Part shown: positions 32,130 through 40,661 of the stretch, piece after piece
Layout of the letters: each line of letters opens with the position of its first letter
Position numbering within the stretch: the first letter of the stretch is position 1
NCBI RefSeq assembly: GCF_008086115.1
Contig: NZ_VSIY01000005.1
Coordinates: 1 to 64,000, forward strand
Source: Maritimibacter fusiformis
GTDB taxonomy: Bacteria > Pseudomonadota > Alphaproteobacteria > Rhodobacterales > Rhodobacteraceae
Length of the DNA stretch: 64,000 nt
Reading direction: 5' to 3'
Program-made: the position numbers and the translations under genes
The notes under the pieces: model-generated
The model's input: the letters and a program-made list of their open reading frames with translations, nothing else
What the model was told of the DNA's origin: nothing
The model's database searches: none

Positions 32130-32666
32130 ATGCATGTAGGTGTCCGCGTCCCCGAAGTGACCTTCAAGACCCGTGTCCGCGATGAAAGCATCGGCGGCGA
32201 CAACCCGTATCGCTGGCAGGACATGACCAGCGACGACTATTTCAAGGGCAAGCGCGTGGTGCTGTTCTCGCTGCCGGGCGCGTTTACGCCGACCTGCTCG
32301 ACCTACCAGCTTCCGGGGTTCGAGAAGAACGCCGACGCGTTTCGCAAGCTCGGCATCGACGAGATCTACTGCATGTCGGTCAACGACAGCTTCGTGATGA
32401 ACAAATGGGCGCAGGGGCAGAACCTCGAAAACGTCAAGGTGATCCCGGACGGTTCGGGCGAGTTCACCCGGCGCGTGGGGATGCTGGTCGACAAGGCCAA
32501 CCTCGGGTTCGGCCCGCGCTCCTGGCGCTATGCGGCGGTGATCGACGACGGCGTGATCGAGGCCTGGTTCGAAGAGCCGGGGCGCTGCGACAACCACCCA
32601 GAAGACCCCTATGGCGAAAGCTCGCCGGAGACCGTGCTGGAATACCTCAAGTCGAAAGCGGCCTGA
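32130..32666 (+). CDS. Peroxiredoxin, Prx5/type II
   Basis: 178 residues. Peroxidatic Cys56 in SLPGAFTPTCSTYQLPGFE, the Prx5-type site; SVNDSFVMNKWAQ and LGFGPRSWRYAAVIDDGVIE follow the family. It reduces hydrogen and alkyl peroxides, usually with glutathione/glutaredoxin or thioredoxin. Start ATG 32130 has AAAGGGGG 7 bases upstream; the open frame upstream runs antisense through lipA and is not part of the gene. Terminator at 32694. Confidence 0.93.
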   Translation: MHVGVRVPEVTFKTRVRDESIGGDNPYRWQDMTSDDYFKGKRVVLFSLPGAFTPTCSTYQLPGFEKNADAFRKLGIDEIYCMSVNDSFVMNKWAQGQNLENVKVIPDGSGEFTRRVGMLVDKANLGFGPRSWRYAAVIDDGVIEAWFEEPGRCDNHPEDPYGESSPETVLEYLKSKAA

Positions 32667-32693
32667 GCATCTCGCCAGATCCGCAACGACAAA

Positions 32694-32718
32694 GGCCGCC
32701 CGTTCGGGGCGGCCTTTT
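32694..32718 (+). terminator. Intrinsic terminator after peroxiredoxin gene
   Basis: GGCCGCCC-gttcg-GGGCGGCC then TTTT, 27 bp after the stop. The stem is identical to that of the terminator at 30068. Confidence 0.85.
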
Positions 32719-32744
32719 CATTTTCACAGCGGGGATTCCGCGGA

Positions 32745-33305
32745 TTACTCGCCGGCTTCGCTAGTGGCATCCTGCGGCGCGTCCTCGGGCGTGGCCTTGG
32801 GCTTGCGCGGGCGGCGGGTTTTCTTCGGCTTCATCTCGGGGGTCTCGACAAGGCCGCTGTCGGCGTTCTCGGGCGCGTCGCCGACAACGTCGGCACTGCC
32901 TGATGTGTCCTGGGCGGACCGGCTGTCATCGCCTGCCGCGTCATTGGCGCGCTTGTCCTCGCGCGGTGCGTCGGGCTGTTCCTGAGAGTCGCGCTGCTTT
33001 TGCTGCTGTTGCTGGCGGTCGCGGTTCTGCTGTTCGGACTGCAGGCGCTTTTCGTCGGCGTCGCGCTGCGCCTCGGCCAGAAGCCGAACGTAGTGTTCGG
33101 CATGCTGCATGAAGTTCTCGGCCGCCACGCGGTCGTTGCCGAGCGTCGCATCGCGCGAGAGCTGCAGATACTTGTCGATGATCTGCTGCGGCGTGCCGCG
33201 CACTTTGCCCTCCGGACCGGACGAGTCGAAGACCCGGTTGACGTTGTTGGCCGGCGAACGACCACGGTTCGACTTGCCGCGCGAACGTGATTTGGGTGAT
33301 CTCAT
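32745..33305 (-). CDS. DUF4167 domain protein
   Basis: 186 residues. Basic N-terminus (MRSPKSRSRGKSNRGRS), then the conserved core NRVFDSSGPEGKVRGTPQQI and NFMQHAEHYVRLL that defines DUF4167, and a disordered Gln/Asp/Glu- and finally Lys/Pro-rich tail. The core resembles part of a nucleic-acid-binding protein, but the role is not established. In alphaproteobacteria the gene typically sits downstream of prmC-prfA, as it does here (255 bp after prmC start-side neighbours end). Confidence 0.85.
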   Translation of the reverse strand: MRSPKSRSRGKSNRGRSPANNVNRVFDSSGPEGKVRGTPQQIIDKYLQLSRDATLGNDRVAAENFMQHAEHYVRLLAEAQRDADEKRLQSEQQNRDRQQQQQKQRDSQEQPDAPREDKRANDAAGDDSRSAQDTSGSADVVGDAPENADSGLVETPEMKPKKTRRPRKPKATPEDAPQDATSEAGE

Positions 33306-33560
33306 AAGCTTTTGGTTCCAGCCTTGCTTCTGGCTTCTACGGACCGGCGCGCGCTCTGCGCGATCTGATTGTAACGGTCCGTCTTTATGGCTTGGTGCGA
33401 CAGGCAATCAGAGACTGCACTCTGTCGCTGCCCTGACTAACCACGCAGCCGGGCGGGTGACAAGCCAAATTCGCGCGATTCTGCCATTTTCTGCGCAGGC
33501 GTGGTGCAAAATCCGCGCCAAAGCGGCGACTTTCTGCCTTTCCGGGCGCGCAAGGGCGTG

Positions 33561-34394
33561 TCAGGGCCGAATCCCAGAAACGACGCGGTCGCGCCGGTCG
33601 AAGTCCTGGCGCACCCGCACCCGCTCAAACCCGGCGCGTTTGAAGATCGCCGCGACCTTGTTGCCCTGCCGCGCGCCGATCTCGACGATCAGCCGTCCGC
33701 CCGGTGTCAGGTGCTCGGCCGCGCCCTCGGTGATCGCGTGGTAGGCGGAAAAGCCGTCGCCGCCCGGGGTCAGCGCCATCGCCGGATCGTGGTCGCGCAC
33801 TTCGGGCGCCAAGAGCGCCAGTTCCTTGGCCGCGATATAGGGCGGGTTCGACACGATAAGGTCGAACCGCCCGTCGACCGCCGCGAACCAGTCGCTTTCG
33901 AGCAGCGTCAGCCGGTCGGCGACGCCATGCGCCTCGGCGTTGGCCCGCGCCACCTTGAGAGCCGAGGGCGACAGATCAGTCGCGACGGCACTGGCCCCGG
34001 GCCATTCGGCCAGCAGCGACACGGCGATGATGCCCGACCCGGTGCCGAGATCGAGGAACCGCTCGGGCGCAGCCCCCTCCAGCGCCGTGGTGATCAGGAC
34101 CTCGGTCTCGGGGCGCGGGTCGAGCACATCGGCGGTGATGGTGAACATCCGATCCCAGAACAGCCGCCGCCCGACGATACGCGACACCGGTTCGCGGGCC
34201 AGGCGGCGGGCGACGAGCACGTCGAACATCGCCTGTTCCGCCCCCGACAGGTTGCGCTCGGGCTCCAGCGCCAGCCGCATCCGCTCCACCCGCAGCGCCT
34301 CGGCCAGAAGGATGCGTGCATCGTGCCCGGCCGCCACGATCCCCGCCGCCTCCAGCCGCTCGGTGGCCCGCGCCAGTGCCGTGGCGATGGTCAC
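33561..34394 (-). CDS. prmC: Release-factor glutamine methyltransferase
   Basis: 277 residues. Methylates the Gln of the GGQ motif in RF1/RF2. N-terminal helical substrate-binding domain (about 1-80), then a class I SAM fold: [32 protein letters not shown] and the catalytic NPPY near residue 182. Its ATG overlaps the prfA stop by four bases, matching the conserved prfA-prmC pair: enzyme beside its substrate. Confidence 0.96.
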   Translation of the reverse strand: MTIATALARATERLEAAGIVAAGHDARILLAEALRVERMRLALEPERNLSGAEQAMFDVLVARRLAREPVSRIVGRRLFWDRMFTITADVLDPRPETEVLITTALEGAAPERFLDLGTGSGIIAVSLLAEWPGASAVATDLSPSALKVARANAEAHGVADRLTLLESDWFAAVDGRFDLIVSNPPYIAAKELALLAPEVRDHDPAMALTPGGDGFSAYHAITEGAAEHLTPGGRLIVEIGARQGNKVAAIFKRAGFERVRVRQDFDRRDRVVSGIRP

Positions 34395-35446
34395 GCCTCG
34401 ATCTCCGCCAGCATCTGCGCCTGGTCGTGTTCGGTCAGCGCATCGACGATGTCGTCCAGATCGCCCGTCATGACCTGGTCGAGCTTGTAGAGCGTCAGCC
34501 CGATCCGGTGATCGGTCAGGCGGCCCTGCGGAAAGTTGTAGGTTCGGATGCGCTCGGACCTGTCGCCCGATCCGACCTGGCTTTTGCGGCTGGCGGCGCG
34601 TTCGTCATGGGCGCGCTGGCGTTCGAGATCGTAAAGCCGGGTCTTGAGCACCTGCATCGCGATCTCGCGATTTCGGTGCTGGCTTTTCTCGGAGCTGGTC
34701 ACCACGATGCCCGACGGCAAATGCGTGATCCGCACCGCGGAATCGGTGGTGTTGACGTGCTGCCCCCCGGCACCTGAGGCGCGCATCGTGTCGATGCGGA
34801 TGTCGCCGGGGTCGATCTGGATATCGACGTCCTCGGCCTCGGGCAGCACCGCGACGGTTGCCGCCGAGGTATGGATGCGCCCGCCCGATTCGGTCTCTGG
34901 CACACGCTGCACACGGTGGACGCCGCTTTCGTATTTCAGCCGGGCAAAGACGTTCTCGCCCTTGATATGGGCGACCAGTTCCTTGACCCCGCCAAGCTCG
35001 GTCAACTGCTCTTCGACGATCTCGAAGCTCCAGCCGCGTGCCTCGGAGTAGCGTTGATACATGCGCAAGAGATCGCCCGCGAAGAGCGCCGCCTCCTCGC
35101 CGCCGGTGCCGGGGCGGATTTCCATGATCGCCGGGCGCGCATCGGCCTCGTCCTTGGGCAGAAGAACCAGCCGCATCGCCCGTTCCGCCTCGGGCAGTCG
35201 GGCGCGCAGCCGCGACACCTCGTCTTCGGCCAGCGCGCGCATCTCGGGGTCGTCCAGCATCGCCTCGGCCTCGTCCAGGTCGCGGATCAGGTCGCGGTAG
35301 CTCTCGATCTCGTCGACCACGGGTTTGAGCGCGGCATATTCACGGCCAATTCGCGCGATCTCGTCGCCCGATAGCCCCTGCGCCATCTTCGCTTCCAGAT
35401 ACTGAAAGCGTTCGGTGATCGCGTTGAGTTTGTCCAAAGGAACCAT
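34391..35446 (-). CDS. prfA: Peptide chain release factor 1
   Basis: 351 residues. Reads UAA and UAG. Contains the stop-codon recognition tract (the loop near [20 protein letters not shown]) and the GGQ motif in [20 protein letters not shown] at about residue 228, the site methylated by PrmC. Start ATG 35446 ([14 protein letters not shown]). Divergent from a small secreted-protein gene. Confidence 0.97.
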   Translation of the reverse strand: MVPLDKLNAITERFQYLEAKMAQGLSGDEIARIGREYAALKPVVDEIESYRDLIRDLDEAEAMLDDPEMRALAEDEVSRLRARLPEAERAMRLVLLPKDEADARPAIMEIRPGTGGEEAALFAGDLLRMYQRYSEARGWSFEIVEEQLTELGGVKELVAHIKGENVFARLKYESGVHRVQRVPETESGGRIHTSAATVAVLPEAEDVDIQIDPGDIRIDTMRASGAGGQHVNTTDSAVRITHLPSGIVVTSSEKSQHRNREIAMQVLKTRLYDLERQRAHDERAASRKSQVGSGDRSERIRTYNFPQGRLTDHRIGLTLYKLDQVMTGDLDDIVDALTEHDQAQMLAEIEA

Positions 35447-35507
35447 GCAGTCTCGTCGCCCATCGCCGGGATTTGGTCAAGTCCCGCAGAGGGTGTATAC
35501 TGGCCCC

Positions 35508-35798
35508 ATGCGTGGACTGCTGTTGATCCTGACCTGTCTTGCCACGCCGGTGCTGGCCGATGTCATCGGCCCCGGCGGCAAGGTGATCGACTGCTATTGC
35601 ACCGACAGCACCGGCGGCCGGGTGGACCTGAACCAGGAAATCTGCCTGTTCGTCGACGGACGCGCGTTCATCGCGCGCTGCGAGATGAGCCTCAACGTCC
35701 CGATCTGGCGCGACACCGGGCGTTCATGCATCTCAAGCGCCGTCCCCGAGTTGCTCCAGCCAGCCGGTGACACGGGCGGCGTTGACGCCGAGATCTGA
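35508..35798 (+). CDS. Small secreted Cys-containing protein, extended C-terminus
   Basis: 96 residues. A short signal peptide (MRGLLLILTCLATPVLA) then about 60 residues with four cysteines (VIDCYCTD, ICLF, RCEMSLNVPIW, SCIS). I recognise it only as the kind of short exported protein found in Rhodobacterales, no function known. The last 22 residues (AVPELLQPAGDTGG...) lie over the end of the DUF1499 gene on the other strand by 66 bp and are low in similarity to the rest, which suggests that an earlier stop after CISS was lost. Confidence 0.6.
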   Translation: MRGLLLILTCLATPVLADVIGPGGKVIDCYCTDSTGGRVDLNQEICLFVDGRAFIARCEMSLNVPIWRDTGRSCISSAVPELLQPAGDTGGVDAEI

Positions 35799-36155
35799 GC
35801 CGCCGATCACCAGATGCGCGTGGATGTGCAGGGTGTCGCCCTCGGTCCAGATTACGTTGATATCGGGAAACCCCCAGAACCGGGTGCGCGTGACGAACAC
35901 GGCCGGGTCGGCGCCTGTGCCAATCCGCCGGGTGCGCGGTGTCGCCTCGGCGATGGTGATGAGCCGACCCAGGGCATCGGGTGGCAATTCGGCCAGCGGG
36001 CGCACCACCTTTACCCCGCCGGCAAGCTTGTGGGTGCCGGGCTGCATCGGGCCGGGCTTGTCGCTCAGGCGGTCGGCAGGAAGCGGCGCGAGGCGGATAT
36101 AGGCCTGCGCCAGGACGAACAGAACCACGAGAATGATCAGGATTTTTGCAAGCAT
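35733..36155 (-). CDS. DUF1499 family membrane-anchored protein
   Basis: 140 residues. Begins with a membrane anchor (KILIILVVLFVLAQAYIRL), followed by a soluble domain with the DUF1499 pattern (RLITIAEATPRTRRIG, FVTRTRFWGFPDINVIW, LHIHAHLVIGGSDLGVNAAR). GAGGAAAGGG precedes ATG 36155. Function unknown. Its 3' end overlaps the converging gene at 35508 by 66 bp. Confidence 0.8.
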   Translation of the reverse strand: MLAKILIILVVLFVLAQAYIRLAPLPADRLSDKPGPMQPGTHKLAGGVKVVRPLAELPPDALGRLITIAEATPRTRRIGTGADPAVFVTRTRFWGFPDINVIWTEGDTLHIHAHLVIGGSDLGVNAARVTGWLEQLGDGA

Positions 36156-36220
36156 CTTGGCCCTTTCCTCGGCATCCCTATACTTCCGATACACCGAAAA
36201 CGCCCACGAGGATCAATCCC

Positions 36221-36574
36221 ATGCGCCGAATCATTGCTCTTGCCCTGACCTGTGCCCTGCCCGCCACGGCCAGCGCCACGCCCTATGACGGGATGTTCAG
36301 GCCCAACTACGACTTCGCGGCAAGCTGGGATTGCACCTCGTTGGGCATGGACGGCGGCGCGGTCGCGGTTCAGGGCGACAAGCTGATCGGGGTCGAGAAC
36401 ACCTGCACCCTGACCGATCCGGTCGAGGTGCGCGACATGAACGCCACGCTCTACGATGCCGAATGCAGCGGCGAGGGCGAGACGGCGCGCGAACGGCTGA
36501 TGTTGATGGCGCATGACTACGGCATCTACGTGATCCGCGACGGGTTCGTGTCCGATTGGCTGAGGTGTGAGTAG
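36221..36574 (+). CDS. Small secreted protein of unknown function
   Basis: 117 residues. Signal peptide MRRIIALALTCALPATASA; mature part with four Cys (WDCTS, NTCTL, AECSG, LRCE at the end), probably two disulfides. An acidic, compact exported protein; no family recognised. Ribosome site GAGGATC upstream. It ends 5 bp from the converging agmatinase gene. Divergent from the DUF1499 gene, with only 65 bp between starts. Confidence 0.65.
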   Translation: MRRIIALALTCALPATASATPYDGMFRPNYDFAASWDCTSLGMDGGAVAVQGDKLIGVENTCTLTDPVEVRDMNATLYDAECSGEGETARERLMLMAHDYGIYVIRDGFVSDWLRCE

Positions 36575-36579
36575 ACGCG

Positions 36580-37539
36580 TCAGCGCCGCGTCCAGCCCCA
36601 CAGGCACAGGATCTCGACCGCCACATGCGCCCCGGCGATGGCCGTGGCCCCCGAGGTGTCGAACGGCGGCGACACTTCGACCACGTCGCCGCCCACCAGG
36701 TTGACGCCGGCGATGCCGCGCAGGATTGCCGCGGCCTGCGCCGAGGTCAGCCCGCCCCAGACCGGCGTGCCGGTGCCGGGGGCAAAGGCCGGGTCGAGCG
36801 CGTCGATGTCGAAGGTCAGGTAAGCTGGTCCGGTGCCGACAACCTCCTTGATGCGGGCCGCCACCAGGTCGGGGCCAAGCCGGTGCACCTCGGGCGCGTC
36901 GATAATGGCGATGCCCAAGGGGTCGTCGTTGGTGGTGCGGATGCCGATCTGGATCGAACGCGCCGGGTCGATCAACCCCTCCTTGACCGCCTTGTAGACA
37001 AAGGTGCCGTGGTCGATCCTGGCCGGGTCGTCGTCGGGCCAGCTGTCGGTGTGGGCGTCGAACTGGATCAGGCCAAGGGGTCCGTGTTTCGCCACGTGAG
37101 CGCGCAGGATCGGCAGCGTGATCGAATGATCGCCCCCCAGCGTCACAGCCGCGCAATCCTGCGCGAGGATGCCCGCGATATGCGCCTCCAGCACTGCCGG
37201 AAACGCCGCCACATCGGCATAATCAAAAGCCAGATCGCCGTAGTCCGCGATGGCAAAGTCGCTCATCACATCATAGCCCCAGCCATAGGGCGCATCGGGG
37301 CTTTGCAGCGCCGAGGCTTCGCGGATCGCGCGCGGGCCGAGGCGTGTGCCGGGGCGGTTGGTCACCGACTGGTCGAACGGCACGCCGGTGACCGCGATAT
37401 CGGCATCCGTCAGATCCTTGGTCAGGGTCCGACGCAGAAAGCTGGCGACGCCGCCAAAGGTGTTCTCGAAACTCGGGCCTTTCAGCCCCTTTCGCGTGAT
37501 CGCGGTGTCGACCTGGGTTTTCGCGTCTTCGAGCGCCAT
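36580..37539 (-). CDS. speB: Agmatinase/ureohydrolase family enzyme
   Basis: 319 residues. Binuclear manganese hydrolase that cleaves agmatine (or a related guanidino compound) to putrescine and urea. Metal ligands all present: GGDHSITLP, FDAHTDSWPD, FDIDALDPAFAPGTGTP and GGDVVEVSPPFD. Substrate choice among agmatine, guanidinobutyrate and others is not certain from sequence. It is followed upstream on the same strand by an M20 amidohydrolase (start-to-stop order: M20 gene, then this), perhaps a shared catabolic unit. Confidence 0.85.
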   Translation of the reverse strand: MALEDAKTQVDTAITRKGLKGPSFENTFGGVASFLRRTLTKDLTDADIAVTGVPFDQSVTNRPGTRLGPRAIREASALQSPDAPYGWGYDVMSDFAIADYGDLAFDYADVAAFPAVLEAHIAGILAQDCAAVTLGGDHSITLPILRAHVAKHGPLGLIQFDAHTDSWPDDDPARIDHGTFVYKAVKEGLIDPARSIQIGIRTTNDDPLGIAIIDAPEVHRLGPDLVAARIKEVVGTGPAYLTFDIDALDPAFAPGTGTPVWGGLTSAQAAAILRGIAGVNLVGGDVVEVSPPFDTSGATAIAGAHVAVEILCLWGWTRR

Positions 37540-37581
37540 GTGTTCTCCTTCAAAGGCCAGGAGCTTTCGGAAAAGCCGTGC

Positions 37582-38742
37582 CTACAGCGGCTGGTTGGTC
37601 TCGACCAGCCGGGCAAAGAAACTCGCCCCGACCGGGGCGATGTCGTCGTTGAAATCGTAGTCGGGGTGGTGCAGCCCGGCGCTTTCGCCCTGGCCGATGA
37701 ACAGGTAGGCGCCGGGCCGGGCCTCGAGCATGTACGAGAAATCCTCGGCCCCCATCTCGCGCCCCTGCTCGGTGGTCACGTTCGCCTCGCCCGCCACCTC
37801 GCGCGCGACGCGGGCGGCCTTTTCGACCTGGGCCGGGTGGTTCACCGTCGCCGGGTAGCCGCGATCGTAGTCGAGCACTGCCTCGACCCCGTAGCTTGCC
37901 GCCTGCCCGGCCACGATCTCGGCCATGCGCCGCTCGACCATGTCGCGCACCTCGGGCTCGAAGGTGCGCACGGTGCCGCCGACGAACGCGGTGTCGGGAA
38001 TCACGTTGTCGGCGCTGCCGGTGTGGATCTGCGTGACCGAAACCACCAGGTCGCGGCGCGCGTCGTGGTTGCGGCTGACAATGGTCTGGATCGTCTGGGC
38101 AATTCCCACCGCGGCCACCACCGGATCGACGGTATCGTGCGGATAGGCGCCATGCCCGCCCTTGCCCTTGATCTGGATGCGAAAGGTGTCGACCGCGGCC
38201 ATGATCGGGCCGGTCTGGGTGAAAAACGCGCCCGGATCGCGGTCAGGGCCGTTGTGCAGCGCATAGACCTCGGAAATCCCGAACCGGTCCATGATGCCTT
38301 CCTCGACCATGATGCGCGCACCGCCCATATCCTCTTCGGCGGGCTGGAAGATCAGCGCGACCCGGCCCGAAAATCGCCGCGTCTCGGCCAGGTAGCGCGC
38401 CGCACCCAGCAGCATCGTGGTGTGGCCGTCATGGCCGCAGGCGTGCATCCGCCCCGGCACAGTCGAAGCATGCTCCAGCCCCGTGGTCTCGTCCATCGGC
38501 AGCGCGTCCATGTCGGCGCGCAGCCCGATGGTCGGCCCCTCGCCCTGCCCCTCGATGATCGCGACGATGCCGCTGGTCGCGATGCCCTCGTGCACCTCGT
38601 CCACCCCGAATTCGCGCAGGCGCGCGGCGACGAAGGCCGCCGTTTCATGGCAATCGAGCTTGAGTTCCGGGTGGGCGTGCAGCCAGCGCCGCCAGGTCTT
38701 CATGTCGGCGGCGTAATCGGCGATGCGGTTGATGACGGGCAT
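37582..38742 (-). CDS. M20 amidohydrolase (hippurate/N-acyl amino acid type)
   Basis: 386 residues. Metal-dependent amidase of the M20D group. Motifs: LRADMDALPMDE, MHACGHDGHTTMLLGAA (with metal-binding Cys/His), QPAEEDMGGARIMVEEG, GKGGHGAYPHDTVDPV and EDFSYMLEARPGAYLFIGQG. Probably releases an amino acid from an N-acyl derivative; exact substrate unknown. 42 bp upstream of the agmatinase gene on the same strand. Start ATG 38742 (MPVINRIADYAADM) fits the family. Confidence 0.88.
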   Translation of the reverse strand: MPVINRIADYAADMKTWRRWLHAHPELKLDCHETAAFVAARLREFGVDEVHEGIATSGIVAIIEGQGEGPTIGLRADMDALPMDETTGLEHASTVPGRMHACGHDGHTTMLLGAARYLAETRRFSGRVALIFQPAEEDMGGARIMVEEGIMDRFGISEVYALHNGPDRDPGAFFTQTGPIMAAVDTFRIQIKGKGGHGAYPHDTVDPVVAAVGIAQTIQTIVSRNHDARRDLVVSVTQIHTGSADNVIPDTAFVGGTVRTFEPEVRDMVERRMAEIVAGQAASYGVEAVLDYDRGYPATVNHPAQVEKAARVAREVAGEANVTTEQGREMGAEDFSYMLEARPGAYLFIGQGESAGLHHPDYDFNDDIAPVGASFFARLVETNQPL

Positions 38743-38807
38743 GGGGTTGTGACTTTCGCGCGGTTTTTCTATCCCGGTGAGAGTTTCCCAAACCAAAGGC
38801 GAGTGCA

Positions 38808-39632
38808 ATGGCGAATACTCCCAATGACCCGGTGCACGACCCCAACGGCGGGATGCCGCGCCTGGTCGAGATCATGCGTCGCCTGCGCGATCCCGAAACC
38901 GGCTGCCCCTGGGATGTTGAACAGACCTTCGCCACCATCGCGCCCTACACGATCGAGGAGGCCTACGAGGTCGCCGACGCGATCGAGCGCGAGGCCTGGG
39001 ACGAGCTGAAGGGCGAATTGGGCGATCTTCTGTTCCAGTCGGTCTTTCACGCACAGATGGCCGAGGAGGCGGGGCTGTTCACCTTCGACGAGGTGGCCGA
39101 CACCATGTCCGACAAGATGGTCGCCCGCCATCCGCACGTGTTCGGCGACGAATCCCGCGAAAAGTCTGCCGATCAGCAGGTCGCGGATTGGGAGACGATC
39201 AAGGCGGCCGAGCGTGCCGACAAGCTGCAGGACGGCGTGCTTGACGGCGTCGCGGTGGGGTTGCCCGCGCTGATGCGCGCGGTGAAGCTGCAAAAGCGCG
39301 CCGCACGGGTCGGGTTCGACTGGCCGGACGTGGGCCAGGTGCTCGACAAGGTGGCCGAGGAGGCGCGCGAGGTGGTCGAGGCGCGCGATCGGCTCTCTCC
39401 CGAGGCGCTGAGCGAGGAAATCGGCGATCTGTTGTTCGTGCTGGCCAATGTCGCGCGCCATCTCGATGTCGACCCCGAGGCGGCCCTGCGCCGTGCCAAC
39501 GCCAAGTTCACCCGCCGTTTCGAGGGGATCGAGCGGCGGCTGGCGGCGATGGGCAAGCGGCCAGAGGACTCCGACCTGGCCGAAATGGATGCGCTTTGGG
39601 AGGCCGAGAAGGCGGCGGAACGCGCGGGCTAG
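38808..39632 (+). CDS. mazG: Nucleoside triphosphate pyrophosphohydrolase MazG
   Basis: 274 residues, two tandem MazG domains as in the long E. coli form. N-terminal half: CPWDVEQTFATIAPYTIEEA with the EExxE metal cluster (EEAYEVADAIE, ELGDLLFQ). C-terminal half repeats it: EEAREVVEARD...EEIGDLLFVLANVARHL. It hydrolyses abnormal or excess NTPs to NMPs. Divergent from the M20 gene and ending 6 bp before the converging glycosyltransferase. Confidence 0.93.
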   Translation: MANTPNDPVHDPNGGMPRLVEIMRRLRDPETGCPWDVEQTFATIAPYTIEEAYEVADAIEREAWDELKGELGDLLFQSVFHAQMAEEAGLFTFDEVADTMSDKMVARHPHVFGDESREKSADQQVADWETIKAAERADKLQDGVLDGVAVGLPALMRAVKLQKRAARVGFDWPDVGQVLDKVAEEAREVVEARDRLSPEALSEEIGDLLFVLANVARHLDVDPEAALRRANAKFTRRFEGIERRLAAMGKRPEDSDLAEMDALWEAEKAAERAG

Positions 39633-39638
39633 GCGCGG

Positions 39639-40484
39639 TCAGGCCCCGACGGACGCCCCTTCGGCGCGCAACAAAAGCTGCTTCAGCCCGTCTTCGGACA
39701 GGTAATTGAAATCGTCCGCCAGGGCTTCTTCGACGAATTTCGCGGCCCTTGGCCCGGTCTCGATGCCGGTGGCCTTCTGGAACTGGCGGATCTTGCGCTC
39801 GGCCCGAAACGCGGTGTCGGAGGTCGCGGTGAAGGACTGGATGTAGGACGAAAACCCGGGGTCCGAAATGAAGGGAAAGCGCCGTCCCGAGTTGATATGG
39901 GAATAGCCGAACACGTTTTTCGTCGTGGGTCCGGCGGTGTAATGGGCATAGCCCGCCCCGGTCAGGTTGCGATACATCGGGTGCAGTTGCGGCCCCTTGC
40001 CGTCACGATAGAGCATCAGCCCGCGCGGGAAGGTCACGATCATCCGGTCGCGCAGCGCCGGAAGCCAGCGGCGCAGCCGCGCGATGTAGTGGCGCGACAT
40101 GCCATCGTCGTCGTCGCAGCGAAACTGCAACAACCCCTGCCCCGCAACCTCCGGGTCCGACACGTAGGGGCGCAGCACATGCGCCAGCCGGGTTTCCTCG
40201 GACACCACCAGTTCGATCTGGGGAATGCCCGCGACGACGTCTGCCAGCCTTGCGCGGTAAGGTGCAGGCATGGTCGACGAGGTCACCACGACCAGGCGGA
40301 AATCCTTGTCGGTCTGGGCCGCGACGCCGGGCAGCATCAGGTTCTCGAATAACTCAAAGCGTGTCTCCATACGCTCGGGCGCATAGAGCGTGCGGTGAGC
40401 CTCGTCGCGGTCGGAATAGTCGATCTTGGTATCGCTCGGCCCGAAGAACGAGAATCGGCAGAACCCGAGAATTGTTGCGCCCAT
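39639..40484 (-). CDS. Putative glycosyltransferase (rhamnosyltransferase-like)
   Basis: 281 residues. Begins FCRFSFFGPSDTK, has an ERMETRFELFENLMLPGVAAQTDKDFRLVV nucleotide-sugar-type start and a clear acidic metal motif FRCDDDDGMS, then GYSHINSGRRFPF. This is the layout of the putative rhamnosyltransferase family found in Roseobacters (GT-A fold inferred). Acceptor unknown; no polysaccharide cluster nearby. No signal peptide or anchor. Confidence 0.65.
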   Translation of the reverse strand: MGATILGFCRFSFFGPSDTKIDYSDRDEAHRTLYAPERMETRFELFENLMLPGVAAQTDKDFRLVVVTSSTMPAPYRARLADVVAGIPQIELVVSEETRLAHVLRPYVSDPEVAGQGLLQFRCDDDDGMSRHYIARLRRWLPALRDRMIVTFPRGLMLYRDGKGPQLHPMYRNLTGAGYAHYTAGPTTKNVFGYSHINSGRRFPFISDPGFSSYIQSFTATSDTAFRAERKIRQFQKATGIETGPRAAKFVEEALADDFNYLSEDGLKQLLLRAEGASVGA

Positions 40485-40603
40485 GCTGCCCCTGCCCGCC
40501 TGCCCGCCTGAACCATCTGCATTTCGGGCAACTTACAGGACCGGGGGCGCTTGGCAAATGTCTGAAATCGACGGATTCGAAAGAAGTTGCCGCATCATGG
40601 GGC

Positions 40604-40632
40604 TTGACCTGAGTAAAACACTCAGATTTAAA
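40604..40632 (+). promoter_or_regulatory. Promoter with operator-like palindrome before iron-binding protein gene
   Basis: TTGACC and TTTAAA are 17 bp apart, and the palindrome CTGAGT-aaaac-ACTCAG (40609-40625) fills that spacer, a typical repressor site. Given the downstream iron-binding protein, an iron-responsive regulator (IscR-, RirA- or Irr-type) is a good guess. Confidence 0.55.
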
Positions 40633-40661
40633 ACGCCTCACGCAACCGAACAGGAGTCATC

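Noticed and set aside
33306..33560. Gene or RNA in the gap between the DUF4167 gene and prmC
   Set aside because: No coherent short frame, promoter or terminator visible; GTTC half-sites here do not have the 7-base spacing.
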